Assembly: GCF_028746185.1 (NCBI RefSeq)
Contig: NZ_JAQIVH010000011.1
Location: 1 to 64,000 of the forward strand
Reading direction: 5' to 3'
Source of the DNA: Paenibacillus_E qinlingensis
Lineage (GTDB): Bacteria; Bacillota; Bacilli; Paenibacillales; NBRC-103111
Length of the DNA stretch: 64,000 nt
Shown here: piece by piece, positions 8,641 through 16,317 of the stretch
Layout: the number at the start of each line of letters is the position of its first letter
Numbering within the stretch: position 1 is the first letter of the stretch
The notes under the pieces: generated by a model
What the model saw: only the letters and a program-made list of their open reading frames with translations
The model's database searches: none
Told to the model about the DNA's origin: nothing
Position numbers and translations under genes: made by a program

Positions 8641-8680
8641 AAAAGCACTTCGTGCTGCGATTGGCAGCACAAGTGCTTTG
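8641..8680 (+). terminator. Terminator after the SDR gene
   Basis: A long stem with AAAGCACTTCGTGCTGC pairs with GCAGCACAAGTGCTTT across a short GATTG loop. The A-run on the left arm would make it usable for the convergent gene too. Confidence 0.75.
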
Positions 8681-8730
8681 AAAGCTTAAGAGGGATTCAT
8701 CTTAATGTGATGCTTGGTGAGTGCATACCG

Positions 8731-9417
8731 TTATTTCTGCAGCACGTATTCTTTCAGACTATTGTATTGCGATTTATGAGCAGTTACCCATTCTTTTTTG
8801 TTAGAAATGGTTTCATCAGCAACGGTTTTATTTGCATCGCCTTTCGTTAAGGCAATCAATGCAGGGAATAAAAATTCATCGCCACGCTCAATTTTATCAG
8901 CTATGAATGGAATTGCAGGTGTTCCGAGTTTAATCAGCTTCTTTACTTTATCATCAGAATTGGATTGTTTATCAGCTAGAATAGCATCGACGGATGCAGG
9001 GATGGATGCAAGATACAGGTTCCATTTTGTAGAAAAACCTTTTCCGTTTTCCCATGCGCTACTTTCATTTTCTTTTAAATCTAATTTTGCAATTCGTTCG
9101 ATAGCTATTGCTGTGATGTATTCTTGTAAGCCGTTTTGCTTGCTGTTAGCTAATTTTTTATCTAAGTAGGGGAGTGCATAGTTACCTAGGTCAATGATGG
9201 TATCAAAATCCTTATTTTGTTTGATGTAGTCATAGGGATTCGAACTGAATGAGAGGTTGGATTGTAAAGAAATTTCCTTATTTATTTGTTCGGATATGGC
9301 AGCGAAGCTTTCGTTGATTTGTTTCTCAGCAGCAGAAACGTTTTTATTATTCACTAAAAAGGATACGAGTAGAAAACTGCAAGCAAATAAAGATAAAAAG
9401 GTTATTATTTTTTTCAA
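8731..9417 (-). CDS. Secreted protein of unknown function
   Basis: A 228-residue protein with a signal peptide (KKIITFLSLFACSFLLV, cleavage probably after VSAAE near residue 30). The mature part is helical and Lys/Asn/Ser-rich and contains HEAT-like fragments: YALPYLDKKLANSKQ, AIAIERIAKL, KLGTPAIPFIADKIERGDEFLFPALIALTKGD. I do not recognise a named family. It is the second gene of a pair: its start lies 16 bp after the stop of the secreted protein at 9434-9925, so the two are probably co-transcribed and act outside the cell. Confidence 0.75.
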   Translation of the reverse strand: MKKIITFLSLFACSFLLVSFLVNNKNVSAAEKQINESFAAISEQINKEISLQSNLSFSSNPYDYIKQNKDFDTIIDLGNYALPYLDKKLANSKQNGLQEYITAIAIERIAKLDLKENESSAWENGKGFSTKWNLYLASIPASVDAILADKQSNSDDKVKKLIKLGTPAIPFIADKIERGDEFLFPALIALTKGDANKTVADETISNKKEWVTAHKSQYNSLKEYVLQK

Positions 9418-9433
9418 TGGATATCACCTCTCC

Positions 9434-9925
9434 TTAGTGTGCGTATTTTTTGACGGCGGGTCCGTAAGTACTGCTGTAGGGTTGCCAGCCATAACTTTGA
9501 AGAAGCTCATAATTGCCCCACTTGGCATTGGTGTAATTCGAAGCTGCAATCCTGCTGAAATGCGTAATGGAATAAATGTTTCCGTATGAAATTATTTCAT
9601 AAGCAGCAACATCCGTGCTGTTGAAATCTTTACTAGTTCCGAATCCTTTTGATTTTAAATAGGTGTCTGCCTTCCAAGTATCCGGATTACTCAATCCCCA
9701 TGGCCAGTCCCACGAACTATAATTGCCAAGTGCATATGCGAGACAATTGTATGTGCCTGTCGCATCGCCTAACCACGCGTAATTACCTGGTGTAGATACC
9801 ATTGAATCTAACGTGTACGTGGAAGTAGTAATGCCTGCAAGAGCGGTGGTTGCCCCGGAGGCAATTGCTCCTACTACAATAGCGGCAGTTACTAGTTTCT
9901 TTTTACTTATTAATAATCGAGTCAT
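9434..9925 (-). CDS. Secreted protein with putative papain-like (NCxAYALG) motif
   Basis: A 163-residue protein with a Sec signal peptide (KKKLVTAAIVVGAIASGATTAL, about residues 8-29). The mature part contains YNCLAYALGNYSSWDWPWG (about 58-76) and, later, SITHFSRIA, an arrangement of Cys and later His that resembles secreted papain-like or amidase folds. That is an inference from motif shape only. AAGGAATGG lies before the ATG. It is the first gene of a two-gene secreted operon. Confidence 0.72.
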   Translation of the reverse strand: MTRLLISKKKLVTAAIVVGAIASGATTALAGITTSTYTLDSMVSTPGNYAWLGDATGTYNCLAYALGNYSSWDWPWGLSNPDTWKADTYLKSKGFGTSKDFNSTDVAAYEIISYGNIYSITHFSRIAASNYTNAKWGNYELLQSYGWQPYSSTYGPAVKKYAH

Positions 9926-10116
9926 CTTTCACCATTCCTTTGTATTATTGGGTAAAAATACCATTACAAATATTAACATATCATAGAATCATAGGGAATT
10001 AAATCATTTTTTATTTGTTTGTTCTGCGAATTTTGGTGAATGCTGTCTAAAATTGTAGGATTGAGCTTTCATTTTAGTTCTATTATACTAGTCACAGATA
10101 TGGGGCAAAGAATCAT

Positions 10117-10483
10117 AATCCAGAATGGGATGATCGCCGCTGGGAGTTTCCCGGTTGGTAGAATTAGGGTGATCGATTCTCGAAACCTATCAACAGGTAT
10201 TGGCGTACTAGTAGTAAAGGCGGCGCAAGCTGCATTAGAAAGCCGAAGGTAAACGGGAGAAAGCGCTCCATCAACTTTTGGAGAATGCACTGGCTTTTAA
10301 AGATGACATGGATACGGATTTCATGTTCATCACAGATGCGCAGGCTTATGAGAAGCGGCATTTGTAAAACAACAATTTGAATTACATACCAATGTGAAAA
10401 ACGTATTTTTGACGGAAACCGGTTGCGTCGTTTCGAGCCACTGCGGACCACATACGCTAGGTATTGTTTTCGCCAAAAAATAA
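10117..10483 (+). pseudogene. Remnant of a DegV-family gene
   Basis: The translated segment GRIRVIDSRNLSTGIGVLV matches the central DegV motif. After a frameshift near 10250 it continues as ALHQLLENALAFKDDMDTD, and after another near 10350 as FELHTNVKNVFLTETGCVV, ending in a DegV-like tail (SSHCGPHTLGIVFAKK). The N-terminal half is missing. It lies 17 bp before an intact degV gene, so it is the decayed upstream member of a tandem pair, a common arrangement for this family. Confidence 0.8.
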
Positions 10484-10500
10484 GAAATGAGTGGACACCC

Positions 10501-11343
10501 ATGACGACAATCAAGATTATCACGGACAGCAGCTGCGACCTATCGAGAAGCACTATTGAAGAAATAGGAGTAGGCATCGTTCCCTTATCTGTTCAATTTG
10601 GCGAGGAATGTATGCGGGCAGATATGGATCTTGCTGACTTCTACGCTAGGATGAAGCGGGAGAGCGTGTTGCCGAAAACCTCAAGCCCGTCACCTGGGCA
10701 CTTCCTAAGTGAGTATCAGAAGGGTGGTCCTGATCAAGATATTCTTGTGTTGTGTCTATCATCGGCGTTAAGCTCAACGTACCATCATGCTGTCATGGCA
10801 AAAGAAATGCTGCTGGAAGATGGTTTCACAGGCCGCATCGAGGTCATTGATTCCAAAACAACTTCGCTTGGTTTAGGCGTACTTGTGTTTCGAGCAGCTC
10901 AGATGGTGGCAAGCGGTATGTCCTATGAAGAGATGACAGCTTCCATTCAGCAAGCCGTACCGAGCTCAGGGACTTTCTTTTTCTTAGATACCTTGGAAAA
11001 TGTCATTAAAGGAGGAAGGCTCGATCGGGTGCGCGGCGCAGTGGCTTCTGTCTTGAATATAAAGCTTCTGATGAAAGCAAGCGAAGAGGGTGCAATTGAG
11101 GTTGTGGAGAAAATCCGCGGCTCGCAGCAAGCATTGAAGCGATTACTCTCGTTTCTTGGTGATAAGGAACATGATTACGAGAAGGATGTGATTGCTATCG
11201 CACATAGCAATTGTGAGGCTAGAGCGCGCGAATTCATGACTCAGCTTTTAGAAAAGCATCCGTTCCGCCATGTACTGTTCTCCAATATGGGTACAGTGAT
11301 TGGCACCTATGCTGGTGAAGGTGGCGTATTAGTCGCCTACTAA
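10501..11343 (+). CDS. DegV-family fatty-acid-binding protein
   Basis: A 280-residue DegV protein. These bind a fatty acid and present it to the FakA kinase for incorporation into phospholipid. The N-terminal ITDSSCDLS (about 6-14), the TSSPSPGHFLSEY ligand region (about 60-72), LSSALSSTYHHA and VIDSKTTSLGLGVLV are all present, as is the C-terminal FSNMGTVIGTYAGEGGVLVAY. ATG 10501 is chosen by homology; the ribosome binding site is weak. No fakA lies nearby. A 21-bp perfect hairpin follows. Confidence 0.92.
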   Translation: MTTIKIITDSSCDLSRSTIEEIGVGIVPLSVQFGEECMRADMDLADFYARMKRESVLPKTSSPSPGHFLSEYQKGGPDQDILVLCLSSALSSTYHHAVMAKEMLLEDGFTGRIEVIDSKTTSLGLGVLVFRAAQMVASGMSYEEMTASIQQAVPSSGTFFFLDTLENVIKGGRLDRVRGAVASVLNIKLLMKASEEGAIEVVEKIRGSQQALKRLLSFLGDKEHDYEKDVIAIAHSNCEARAREFMTQLLEKHPFRHVLFSNMGTVIGTYAGEGGVLVAY

Positions 11344-11351
11344 GCTATGCA

Positions 11352-11402
11352 AAAGACACCTATCTTCCGATCGATATAAGTGATCGGAAGATAGGTGTCT
11401 TT
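11352..11402. terminator. Bidirectional terminator between degV and the helicase gene
   Basis: A perfect 21-bp stem: AAAGACACCTATCTTCCGATC (11352-11372) pairs with its complement at 11382-11402. It separates convergent genes and has A/T runs on both sides. Confidence 0.9.
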
Positions 11403-11414
11403 ATTGTCTTTGCT

Positions 11415-13577
11415 TTACTTCGGAAACTCCGTCGTTGTGATATCCGGTTGATCGATTGTGACTAGCGGCGAAATGTCTCCTGTCACGATCAGCCATAGCT
11501 CATGCAGTGCGCGTGTGCAACCTACATAGAGAAGTTTCGCATCCATGAGGGTTGTTTCATAATGCTCATCTGTCACGTCCATCAGGATAACGGCATCGAA
11601 TTCTAAGCCTTTGGTCAAATAAACAGGAAGCACTGATATGCCACCACGATAAACACGTTGTTTGGATGTGATTAGGTTCGTTTCGATCTGCGCGAGTGTC
11701 AAAGCTTCATGCAACTCTTGGGCTTGCTTCTCGGTGCGTGCGACGACAGCGACCGTGCTGGAGGTGCCAGCTAGCAAGCTTTTGATCGCTTTCTGCACCA
11801 GTGGCAGTCGCTCCTTGAGCGAAGTTTGCAAGATGCGAACTTTATTCCCGCTGCGGAAGACGGGAACGGCAAGTAAGGGATTGCTTACGCCGCGTTGGAG
11901 CACCGAATTGGCAAACTGGATGATTTCCATCGTGGAACGATAGCTCCGCTCCAATTCAAAATATCCTGTTTCTTCTTCTTGGAATAGACTGGAAAATTCC
12001 TTCCAGTCTTGAATGCCCTGATAAGCATGTATCCCTTGCGATAAATCACCCAAAATCGTAAAGGAGCTGTTGCGTGTGTACGCATCTAACACCTGAACTT
12101 GGAATGGTGAGAAGTCTTGTGCCTCATCGATAACAACATGATCGAATAAGCGATCCGACGGAATGCCATGGAGCCGTGTATGAATATAGAGGAGGGGAGC
12201 AAGATCCTCGAGCCCAACTTCCTTCTTTTTGAAAAGCTTTGCCGATGCAGTGACGATGGACTCTGGTATGTTCTGAAGCAGATCTGCAGGCAAGCTGTCC
12301 CATCGCCCTTTGTCGGTGAACAGCATTTTATAGAATGTAAATGCTGTATACTCAGGCCAACCTGTCAAGTAGGTTCGCAGCTTTTGAGCGGATTTCTTCT
12401 TCAGCTCTTTTTTCAAGCTTTGCTCCCACACCTTCTCAAGCTGGATCTCCATCCAACGCTTGATACGTGCAACGACGCGCTCACGACGCTTAATCATCGG
12501 ATAATGCTTATTCTCGACGAAAAACCATTCGCGAATGGTGGCAATCGGAAGTTTGACGCCATCCCAAGGCGAGAAGTCCGCAGTAGGAACATAGGTGGCT
12601 TCAAGACGATTGAGACAGTCATCCAGGTAGTTTTGGAAAGCGATAGCACCTTTGAAACGTCCTGGCGCTTGGTCATCTACTGGAGGCCGCTTGCTTCCGA
12701 GAGCAAACCAACGTTGTAATGTCATCTCATGATCTGCGATTTGCACTTCATGATCGAGCACATCCAGTGCCCAATCTGTGAACGTACTCTGCTGAATATT
12801 GCCGACACCTAGCTCTGGCAACACACCTGAGATATAGTCCAAGAACATGGAGTTGGGTGCGAAAATAATCATACGCTCTGCCCGAACTTGTTCACGGTAT
12901 TGATAGAGAAGGAAGGCGAGGCGGTGCAGTGCTACGGTTGTTTTACCGCTTCCTGCGACCCCTTGAATAATGAGTGCGGTATTCTTCGCTGCACGGATAA
13001 TCCGATCTTGCTCCGCTTGAATCGTGGAGACGATGTCGCGCAGCTTATTATCTTTATTTTCGCCTAAGCGGTATAGCAAGAATTCGTCGCCGACAGAGAG
13101 GGAGTCTTCATTTCGGTCATATGTATCAACAACACGCTGGAGAATTTGCTTGCGCACAACGAGATTTCGCTTCAAATAGACTAAGCCATCGATGATACCA
13201 TCCGGCGAATCATAAGAAGCTGCGTCCAAGCCGCCTGTGAAGGAATAGAAAAGGCTAGCTACTGGCGCGCGCCAATCAATGACGAGAAGTCGACCTGTTC
13301 GCTCATCTTCTACCCCTGCTTTACCAATATAAAGTGGTGAAGGTGAACCGGTACCAGTTTCTTCGAAGTCAAGGCGACCGAAATAGGGTTCGTCGATGGC
13401 TTTGGTTAAATTGTGCCTGCCGTTCTCTCGTAAAACTTCAAGTGCTTGCTCTGTTAAATCAGGACCGTAATAAACCGGAGTTGCTCTAAGGCGTTCCAGT
13501 TGCTTATCGATTTCCTTATTCGTTTGTTCAAGCCGCTGAAGTTCTTCTTGATAGGCACTTTGAGTCTTTGTGTCCAA
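11415..13577 (-). CDS. helD: HelD-like UvrD/Rep superfamily 1 helicase
   Basis: A 720-residue SF1 helicase of the HelD type, which recycles RNA polymerase stalled on DNA. The N-terminal coiled coil (about 1-45) and the conserved YYGPDLTEQALEVLRENG and PYFGRLDFEE blocks are typical. Walker A is QGVAGSGKTTVALHR (about residue 208), Walker B VVIDEAQDFSPFQ, and later SF1 motifs are LERSYRSTMEI and LTKGLEFDAVILMD. The start is TTG 13577 behind AGGAGGTAACTGATC. Length is close to the Bacillus homologue. It is flanked by a strong terminator and stands alone. Confidence 0.88.
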   Translation of the reverse strand: MDTKTQSAYQEELQRLEQTNKEIDKQLERLRATPVYYGPDLTEQALEVLRENGRHNLTKAIDEPYFGRLDFEETGTGSPSPLYIGKAGVEDERTGRLLVIDWRAPVASLFYSFTGGLDAASYDSPDGIIDGLVYLKRNLVVRKQILQRVVDTYDRNEDSLSVGDEFLLYRLGENKDNKLRDIVSTIQAEQDRIIRAAKNTALIIQGVAGSGKTTVALHRLAFLLYQYREQVRAERMIIFAPNSMFLDYISGVLPELGVGNIQQSTFTDWALDVLDHEVQIADHEMTLQRWFALGSKRPPVDDQAPGRFKGAIAFQNYLDDCLNRLEATYVPTADFSPWDGVKLPIATIREWFFVENKHYPMIKRRERVVARIKRWMEIQLEKVWEQSLKKELKKKSAQKLRTYLTGWPEYTAFTFYKMLFTDKGRWDSLPADLLQNIPESIVTASAKLFKKKEVGLEDLAPLLYIHTRLHGIPSDRLFDHVVIDEAQDFSPFQVQVLDAYTRNSSFTILGDLSQGIHAYQGIQDWKEFSSLFQEEETGYFELERSYRSTMEIIQFANSVLQRGVSNPLLAVPVFRSGNKVRILQTSLKERLPLVQKAIKSLLAGTSSTVAVVARTEKQAQELHEALTLAQIETNLITSKQRVYRGGISVLPVYLTKGLEFDAVILMDVTDEHYETTLMDAKLLYVGCTRALHELWLIVTGDISPLVTIDQPDITTTEFPK

Positions 13578-13761
13578 GATCAGTTACCTCCTAAGATCAG
13601 ATGTTGTCTATTGATTTGTCATAAACAGGTAAACACTATAACACACCTAGCGGGAGATAGAAAGTGATTCGGGAATATCATTGGCGAACATTTGGGCTTC
13701 TGTGGAAAGGAATGGTATACTCAGGAAGTATGCATTTTAAATAATGGAGGCGAAGGGATTC

Positions 13762-14241
13762 ATGTCTATTTATGATATCGCAGTAACGACGATTTCAGGC
13801 GAAACACAAACACTTTCAGCGTATAAAGGGAAGACGCTTCTCATTGTGAATGTTGCTAGTGCTTGTGGACTTACACCGCATTATAAAGGGCTTCAAGCGC
13901 TTTATGAGCAATACCAAGATCAAGGGTTGGTCGTACTTGGATTTCCTTGTAATCAATTCGCTGGTCAAGAACCAGGGACCAATGAAGAAATCCAAGCGTT
14001 TTGCGAGCTTAACTACCAAGTGACATTCCCATTATTTGATAAAATCGATGTAAAAGGTGAGCATGCTCATCCATTATACACGTATTTGTTAAGTCATACG
14101 CCTGAGCCGTATGCTACTGGCGACATTGAATGGAATTTCGTGAAATTCTTAGTTGATGCGAATGGAAATGTGATTAAACAATATAGTGCGCGTACAGAAC
14201 CTGCGGACATTAGTGCCGATATTGAAGCTGTTTTAGCATAA
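13762..14241 (+). CDS. Glutathione peroxidase family thiol peroxidase (BsaA-like)
   Basis: A 159-residue peroxidase of the GPx family; in Firmicutes these reduce peroxides with thioredoxin or low-molecular-weight thiols. It carries the peroxidatic Cys in NVASACGLTPHYKGL (about residue 36), FPCNQFAGQEPGT (resolving Cys and active-site Gln), and WNFVKFLVD (active-site Trp-Asn). The start is taken at ATG 13762, eight bases after GGAGGCGAAGGG. It lies 23 bp before the PIG-L deacetylase gene and is probably co-transcribed with it. Confidence 0.92.
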   Translation: MSIYDIAVTTISGETQTLSAYKGKTLLIVNVASACGLTPHYKGLQALYEQYQDQGLVVLGFPCNQFAGQEPGTNEEIQAFCELNYQVTFPLFDKIDVKGEHAHPLYTYLLSHTPEPYATGDIEWNFVKFLVDANGNVIKQYSARTEPADISADIEAVLA

Positions 14242-14264
14242 ATGAAAGATGAGGTGGACGTGCA

Positions 14265-14918
14265 ATGGGGTCCCAAAACGGGTTTATTTATGCCCATCCT
14301 GATGATGAAACATTCTTAAGCGGATGCCTCATTCGCCGTCTAGCTGATGCTGGAGAAGACAATGTCTTACTTCTAGCCACACGTGGCGATGCGGGAAGAC
14401 AAGGGTTAGAGCGTGCGAATAATCGACAAGAATTAGCGGAACTACGAGAACAAGAGATGCTTGCAGCTGCTGAAATCTTAGGGATTTCAGCGGTTGAGCA
14501 TTTAGGCTGGCCTGATGGTCAGTTGGATGAAGTTGATTTCGAAACGCTCGTGCAACAGATTATCACGTTTATTCAGCATCACGAAGTGGAGAATGTCTAC
14601 ACATTTGCAGAGGATGGCGGTAATGGACATCGTGACCATATCGCGATCTCCAAGGCGACTACTGCGGCTGTACACAGTGGAGCTTGTCCAAGTGTAAGGA
14701 AATTGTATTATGCCTTTTCACCGCTGCTGCGTGCCCAAGGGCTTCAACCTTCTATTCTGGTGGATACCGAGAAGTTATGGTCCGTTAAAGCTGCTGCACT
14801 TAAAGCTCATGAAACGCAGCATGTTACGATAGGAAGACACTTTGGCAATCTAGTTGATTTTCCAGAGGAGAGACGCTGGGAGGCTTTTGTGCTCGGTTGG
14901 CAGGTTGGTGACGAATAG
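14265..14918 (+). CDS. PIG-L/LmbE family deacetylase (BshB-like)
   Basis: A 217-residue zinc-dependent N-acetylglucosaminyl deacetylase family protein. The N-terminal AHPDDETFLSG (about residues 10-20) supplies the zinc His and Asp-Asp, and GNGHRDHIAISKA (about 125-137) the second His pair. The family includes BshB, which deacetylates GlcNAc-malate in bacillithiol synthesis, and mycothiol S-conjugate amidases. With a GPx upstream and ytxJ in the same region, a bacillithiol role is likely but not proven. ATG follows GAGGTGGACG. Confidence 0.85.
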   Translation: MGSQNGFIYAHPDDETFLSGCLIRRLADAGEDNVLLLATRGDAGRQGLERANNRQELAELREQEMLAAAEILGISAVEHLGWPDGQLDEVDFETLVQQIITFIQHHEVENVYTFAEDGGNGHRDHIAISKATTAAVHSGACPSVRKLYYAFSPLLRAQGLQPSILVDTEKLWSVKAAALKAHETQHVTIGRHFGNLVDFPEERRWEAFVLGWQVGDE

Positions 14919-14951
14919 TCGGCATGTTAGCTCCTATTTTTTGATGTACCC

Positions 14952-15016
14952 CCAGAAAACAATTAGCTACTACGAATGACCTTAAAGAACAGGTCATTCA
15001 ACGTTTTCTAGGAGAG
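14952..15016 (+). promoter_or_regulatory. Structured leader overlapping a ribosome binding site
   Basis: An inner stem GAATGACCT (14974-14982) / AGGTCATTC (14991-14999) is nested in an outer stem CCAGAAAAC (14952-14960) / GTTTTCTAGG (15003-15012). The right outer arm runs into the AGGAGAG ribosome binding site of the gene at 15024. There is no U-run, so translational rather than transcriptional control is the likelier use. Confidence 0.5.
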
Positions 15017-15023
15017 TGTAAGA

Positions 15024-15227
15024 ATGTTACTTTGCAATTGTGATACATGTGGGCGATTGTTCCTCACGAAATGGGTAGCAAGATGTACAAGTTGTTCGCA
15101 GCTTGTTTTGAACGAATCGAATAAAGTAAAAGATTTTGTTCGAACGCATCCGCGCGCGACAATTATTGAAATTTACCATCAAACAGGGGTTTCCTTGCAA
15201 ACCATAAAAGAATTAATGAGAGCTTAA
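15024..15227 (+). CDS. Small zinc-ribbon/HTH protein (YvyF-like)
   Basis: A 67-residue protein with two CxxC knuckles (CDTCGRLF and CTSCSQLV, about residues 7-10 and 22-25) followed by a predicted HTH (FVRTHPRATIIEIYHQTGVSLQTIKELM). This layout matches the flagellar-operon-type YvyF proteins, but no flagellar genes lie here, so the resemblance may be only structural. ATG follows AGGAGAGTGTAAG. A hairpin in the leader may mask the ribosome binding site. Confidence 0.75.
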   Translation: MLLCNCDTCGRLFLTKWVARCTSCSQLVLNESNKVKDFVRTHPRATIIEIYHQTGVSLQTIKELMRA

Positions 15228-15257
15228 TCGCACCAGTACGCAAAGGAGCTTTCCATT

Positions 15258-15584
15258 ATGCCTCATATGATAGTAAGAGGGATTAGTGTTCCTCAAATCC
15301 AGGCCATAAGTGCAGCGCTGATTACGGAATTAGCTGATGTTTGCTCTTGTGGAACAGACAATTTCATGTTGGAATGTTTGCAGGTCGTCTCCATTTTCCA
15401 AGGTGAGATCTGTACGACCTATCCTTTTATTGAAGTTGGCTGGTTCGAGCGTGGGCAGGAAGTTCGTGATGCCTATGCGGAGGTCCTGACTAAACATATA
15501 TTATCACTCGGGATTCCTGAGGTTGAAATTGCTTTCAAGGTATATCGGGAAGATAGTTATTATTGGAATGGGAAGTTGGTTTAA
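15258..15584 (+). CDS. DUF1904 family protein (tautomerase-like)
   Basis: A 108-residue protein starting MPHMIVRG, close to the DUF1904 family, which has a 4-oxalocrotonate tautomerase-like fold. YPFIEVGWFERGQEVRDAYAEVLTKHI (split across residues 54-80) is the diagnostic region. The position of the Pro after the initiator Met is in line with a tautomerase-like fold, but the usual Pro1 register is uncertain and no activity is claimed. AAAGGAGCT precedes the ATG. It lies 30 bp after the zinc-ribbon gene and is followed by a terminator. Confidence 0.8.
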   Translation: MPHMIVRGISVPQIQAISAALITELADVCSCGTDNFMLECLQVVSIFQGEICTTYPFIEVGWFERGQEVRDAYAEVLTKHILSLGIPEVEIAFKVYREDSYYWNGKLV

Positions 15585-15628
15585 TACGACTGACCTGCCA
15601 TGACAACAAGATTTCCATCCATTCATGT

Positions 15629-15675
15629 AAACCTCTTATTCCACTTCCGATGGTGGTGTGAGAGGTTTTTTTTTA
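15629..15675 (+). terminator. Terminator after the DUF1904 gene
   Basis: AAACCTCT (15629-15636) pairs with AGAGGTTT (15661-15668), followed by a run of T. Confidence 0.8.
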
Positions 15676-15796
15676 TGCCAAAAGACATAATTCACGCAAT
15701 CGATATTGCAGGCGATAATAAAGTGGGATACACTGAATCGACAGAATCTGATTTCTAGTTCGACTTCGGAAATCATATGATAGGAGCGATTTGTGG

Positions 15797-16123
15797 TTGA
15801 AGACATTAATTATTGCGGAAAAACCCGATATGGGCCGAAACATAGCTGCCGCAATAGAACCAAAAGCCAAAAATATGAGGTCTCATCTAGAAGGTGAGCA
15901 ATATATCATCACGTGGGCAATCGGACATTTGATTGAGCTGGCGGAACCGGATCATTATGACGAAAAATATAAAAAGTGGAATATTAATCATCTTCCGATT
16001 ATCCCTTCTGAATTTAAGTTAATTCCTAACCCGCGTACGTATGATCAGCTCAAGGTGATAGCGGAATTAGCGAAGAAATGCAATCAACTCGTTAATGCGT
16101 GCGATGCGGGGCGAGAAGGGCAG
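15797..16123 (+). pseudogene. topB: topB 5' fragment (codons 1-109), cut by element insertion
   Basis: This is the N-terminal part of DNA topoisomerase III: TTG start at 15797 behind AGGAGCG, then the TOPRIM domain from LIIAEKPDMGRNIAAAI to CDAGREGQ. At codon 110 the reading leaves topB (QMGSRQ, stop at 16144), whereas an intact copy continues YIFSLVQR. The missing remainder starts at 57642, 41.5 kb away. The fragment has the TOPRIM metal site but no catalytic tyrosine, so it cannot act alone. By eye 18 of 109 residues differ from the intact copy at 54858-57158. Its first 62 bases differ from that copy at only about three positions. Confidence 0.95.
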
Positions 16124-16135
16124 CAAATGGGAAGT
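16124..16135 (+). repeat. Left terminal inverted repeat
   Basis: CAAATGGGAAGT, directly abutting the last topB codon CAG. It matches the complement of 57626-57637 at 11 of 12 positions. Confidence 0.8.
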
Positions 16136-16153
16136 AGACAATGAAATATTTAG

Positions 16154-16190
16154 AAACCCCTTCTGTTATCTTACGGAAGGGGTTTATTAT
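16154..16190. terminator. Terminator just inside the left end
   Basis: AAACCCCTTC (16154-16163) pairs perfectly with GAAGGGGTTT (16176-16185), with T-rich sequence after it. It would stop transcription entering from the interrupted topB before the recombinase operon. Confidence 0.8.
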
Positions 16191-16317
16191 TGTTGTAAGA
16201 AATTAAGTCTTTGTGTAGAATTAAGGGAGAATATGTAAATGAAAATAAGATTGAATATAGTATAACCTAATTATTATATACAATATAATGAATAATGATA
16301 CAAAAGGGGGACCGGGA

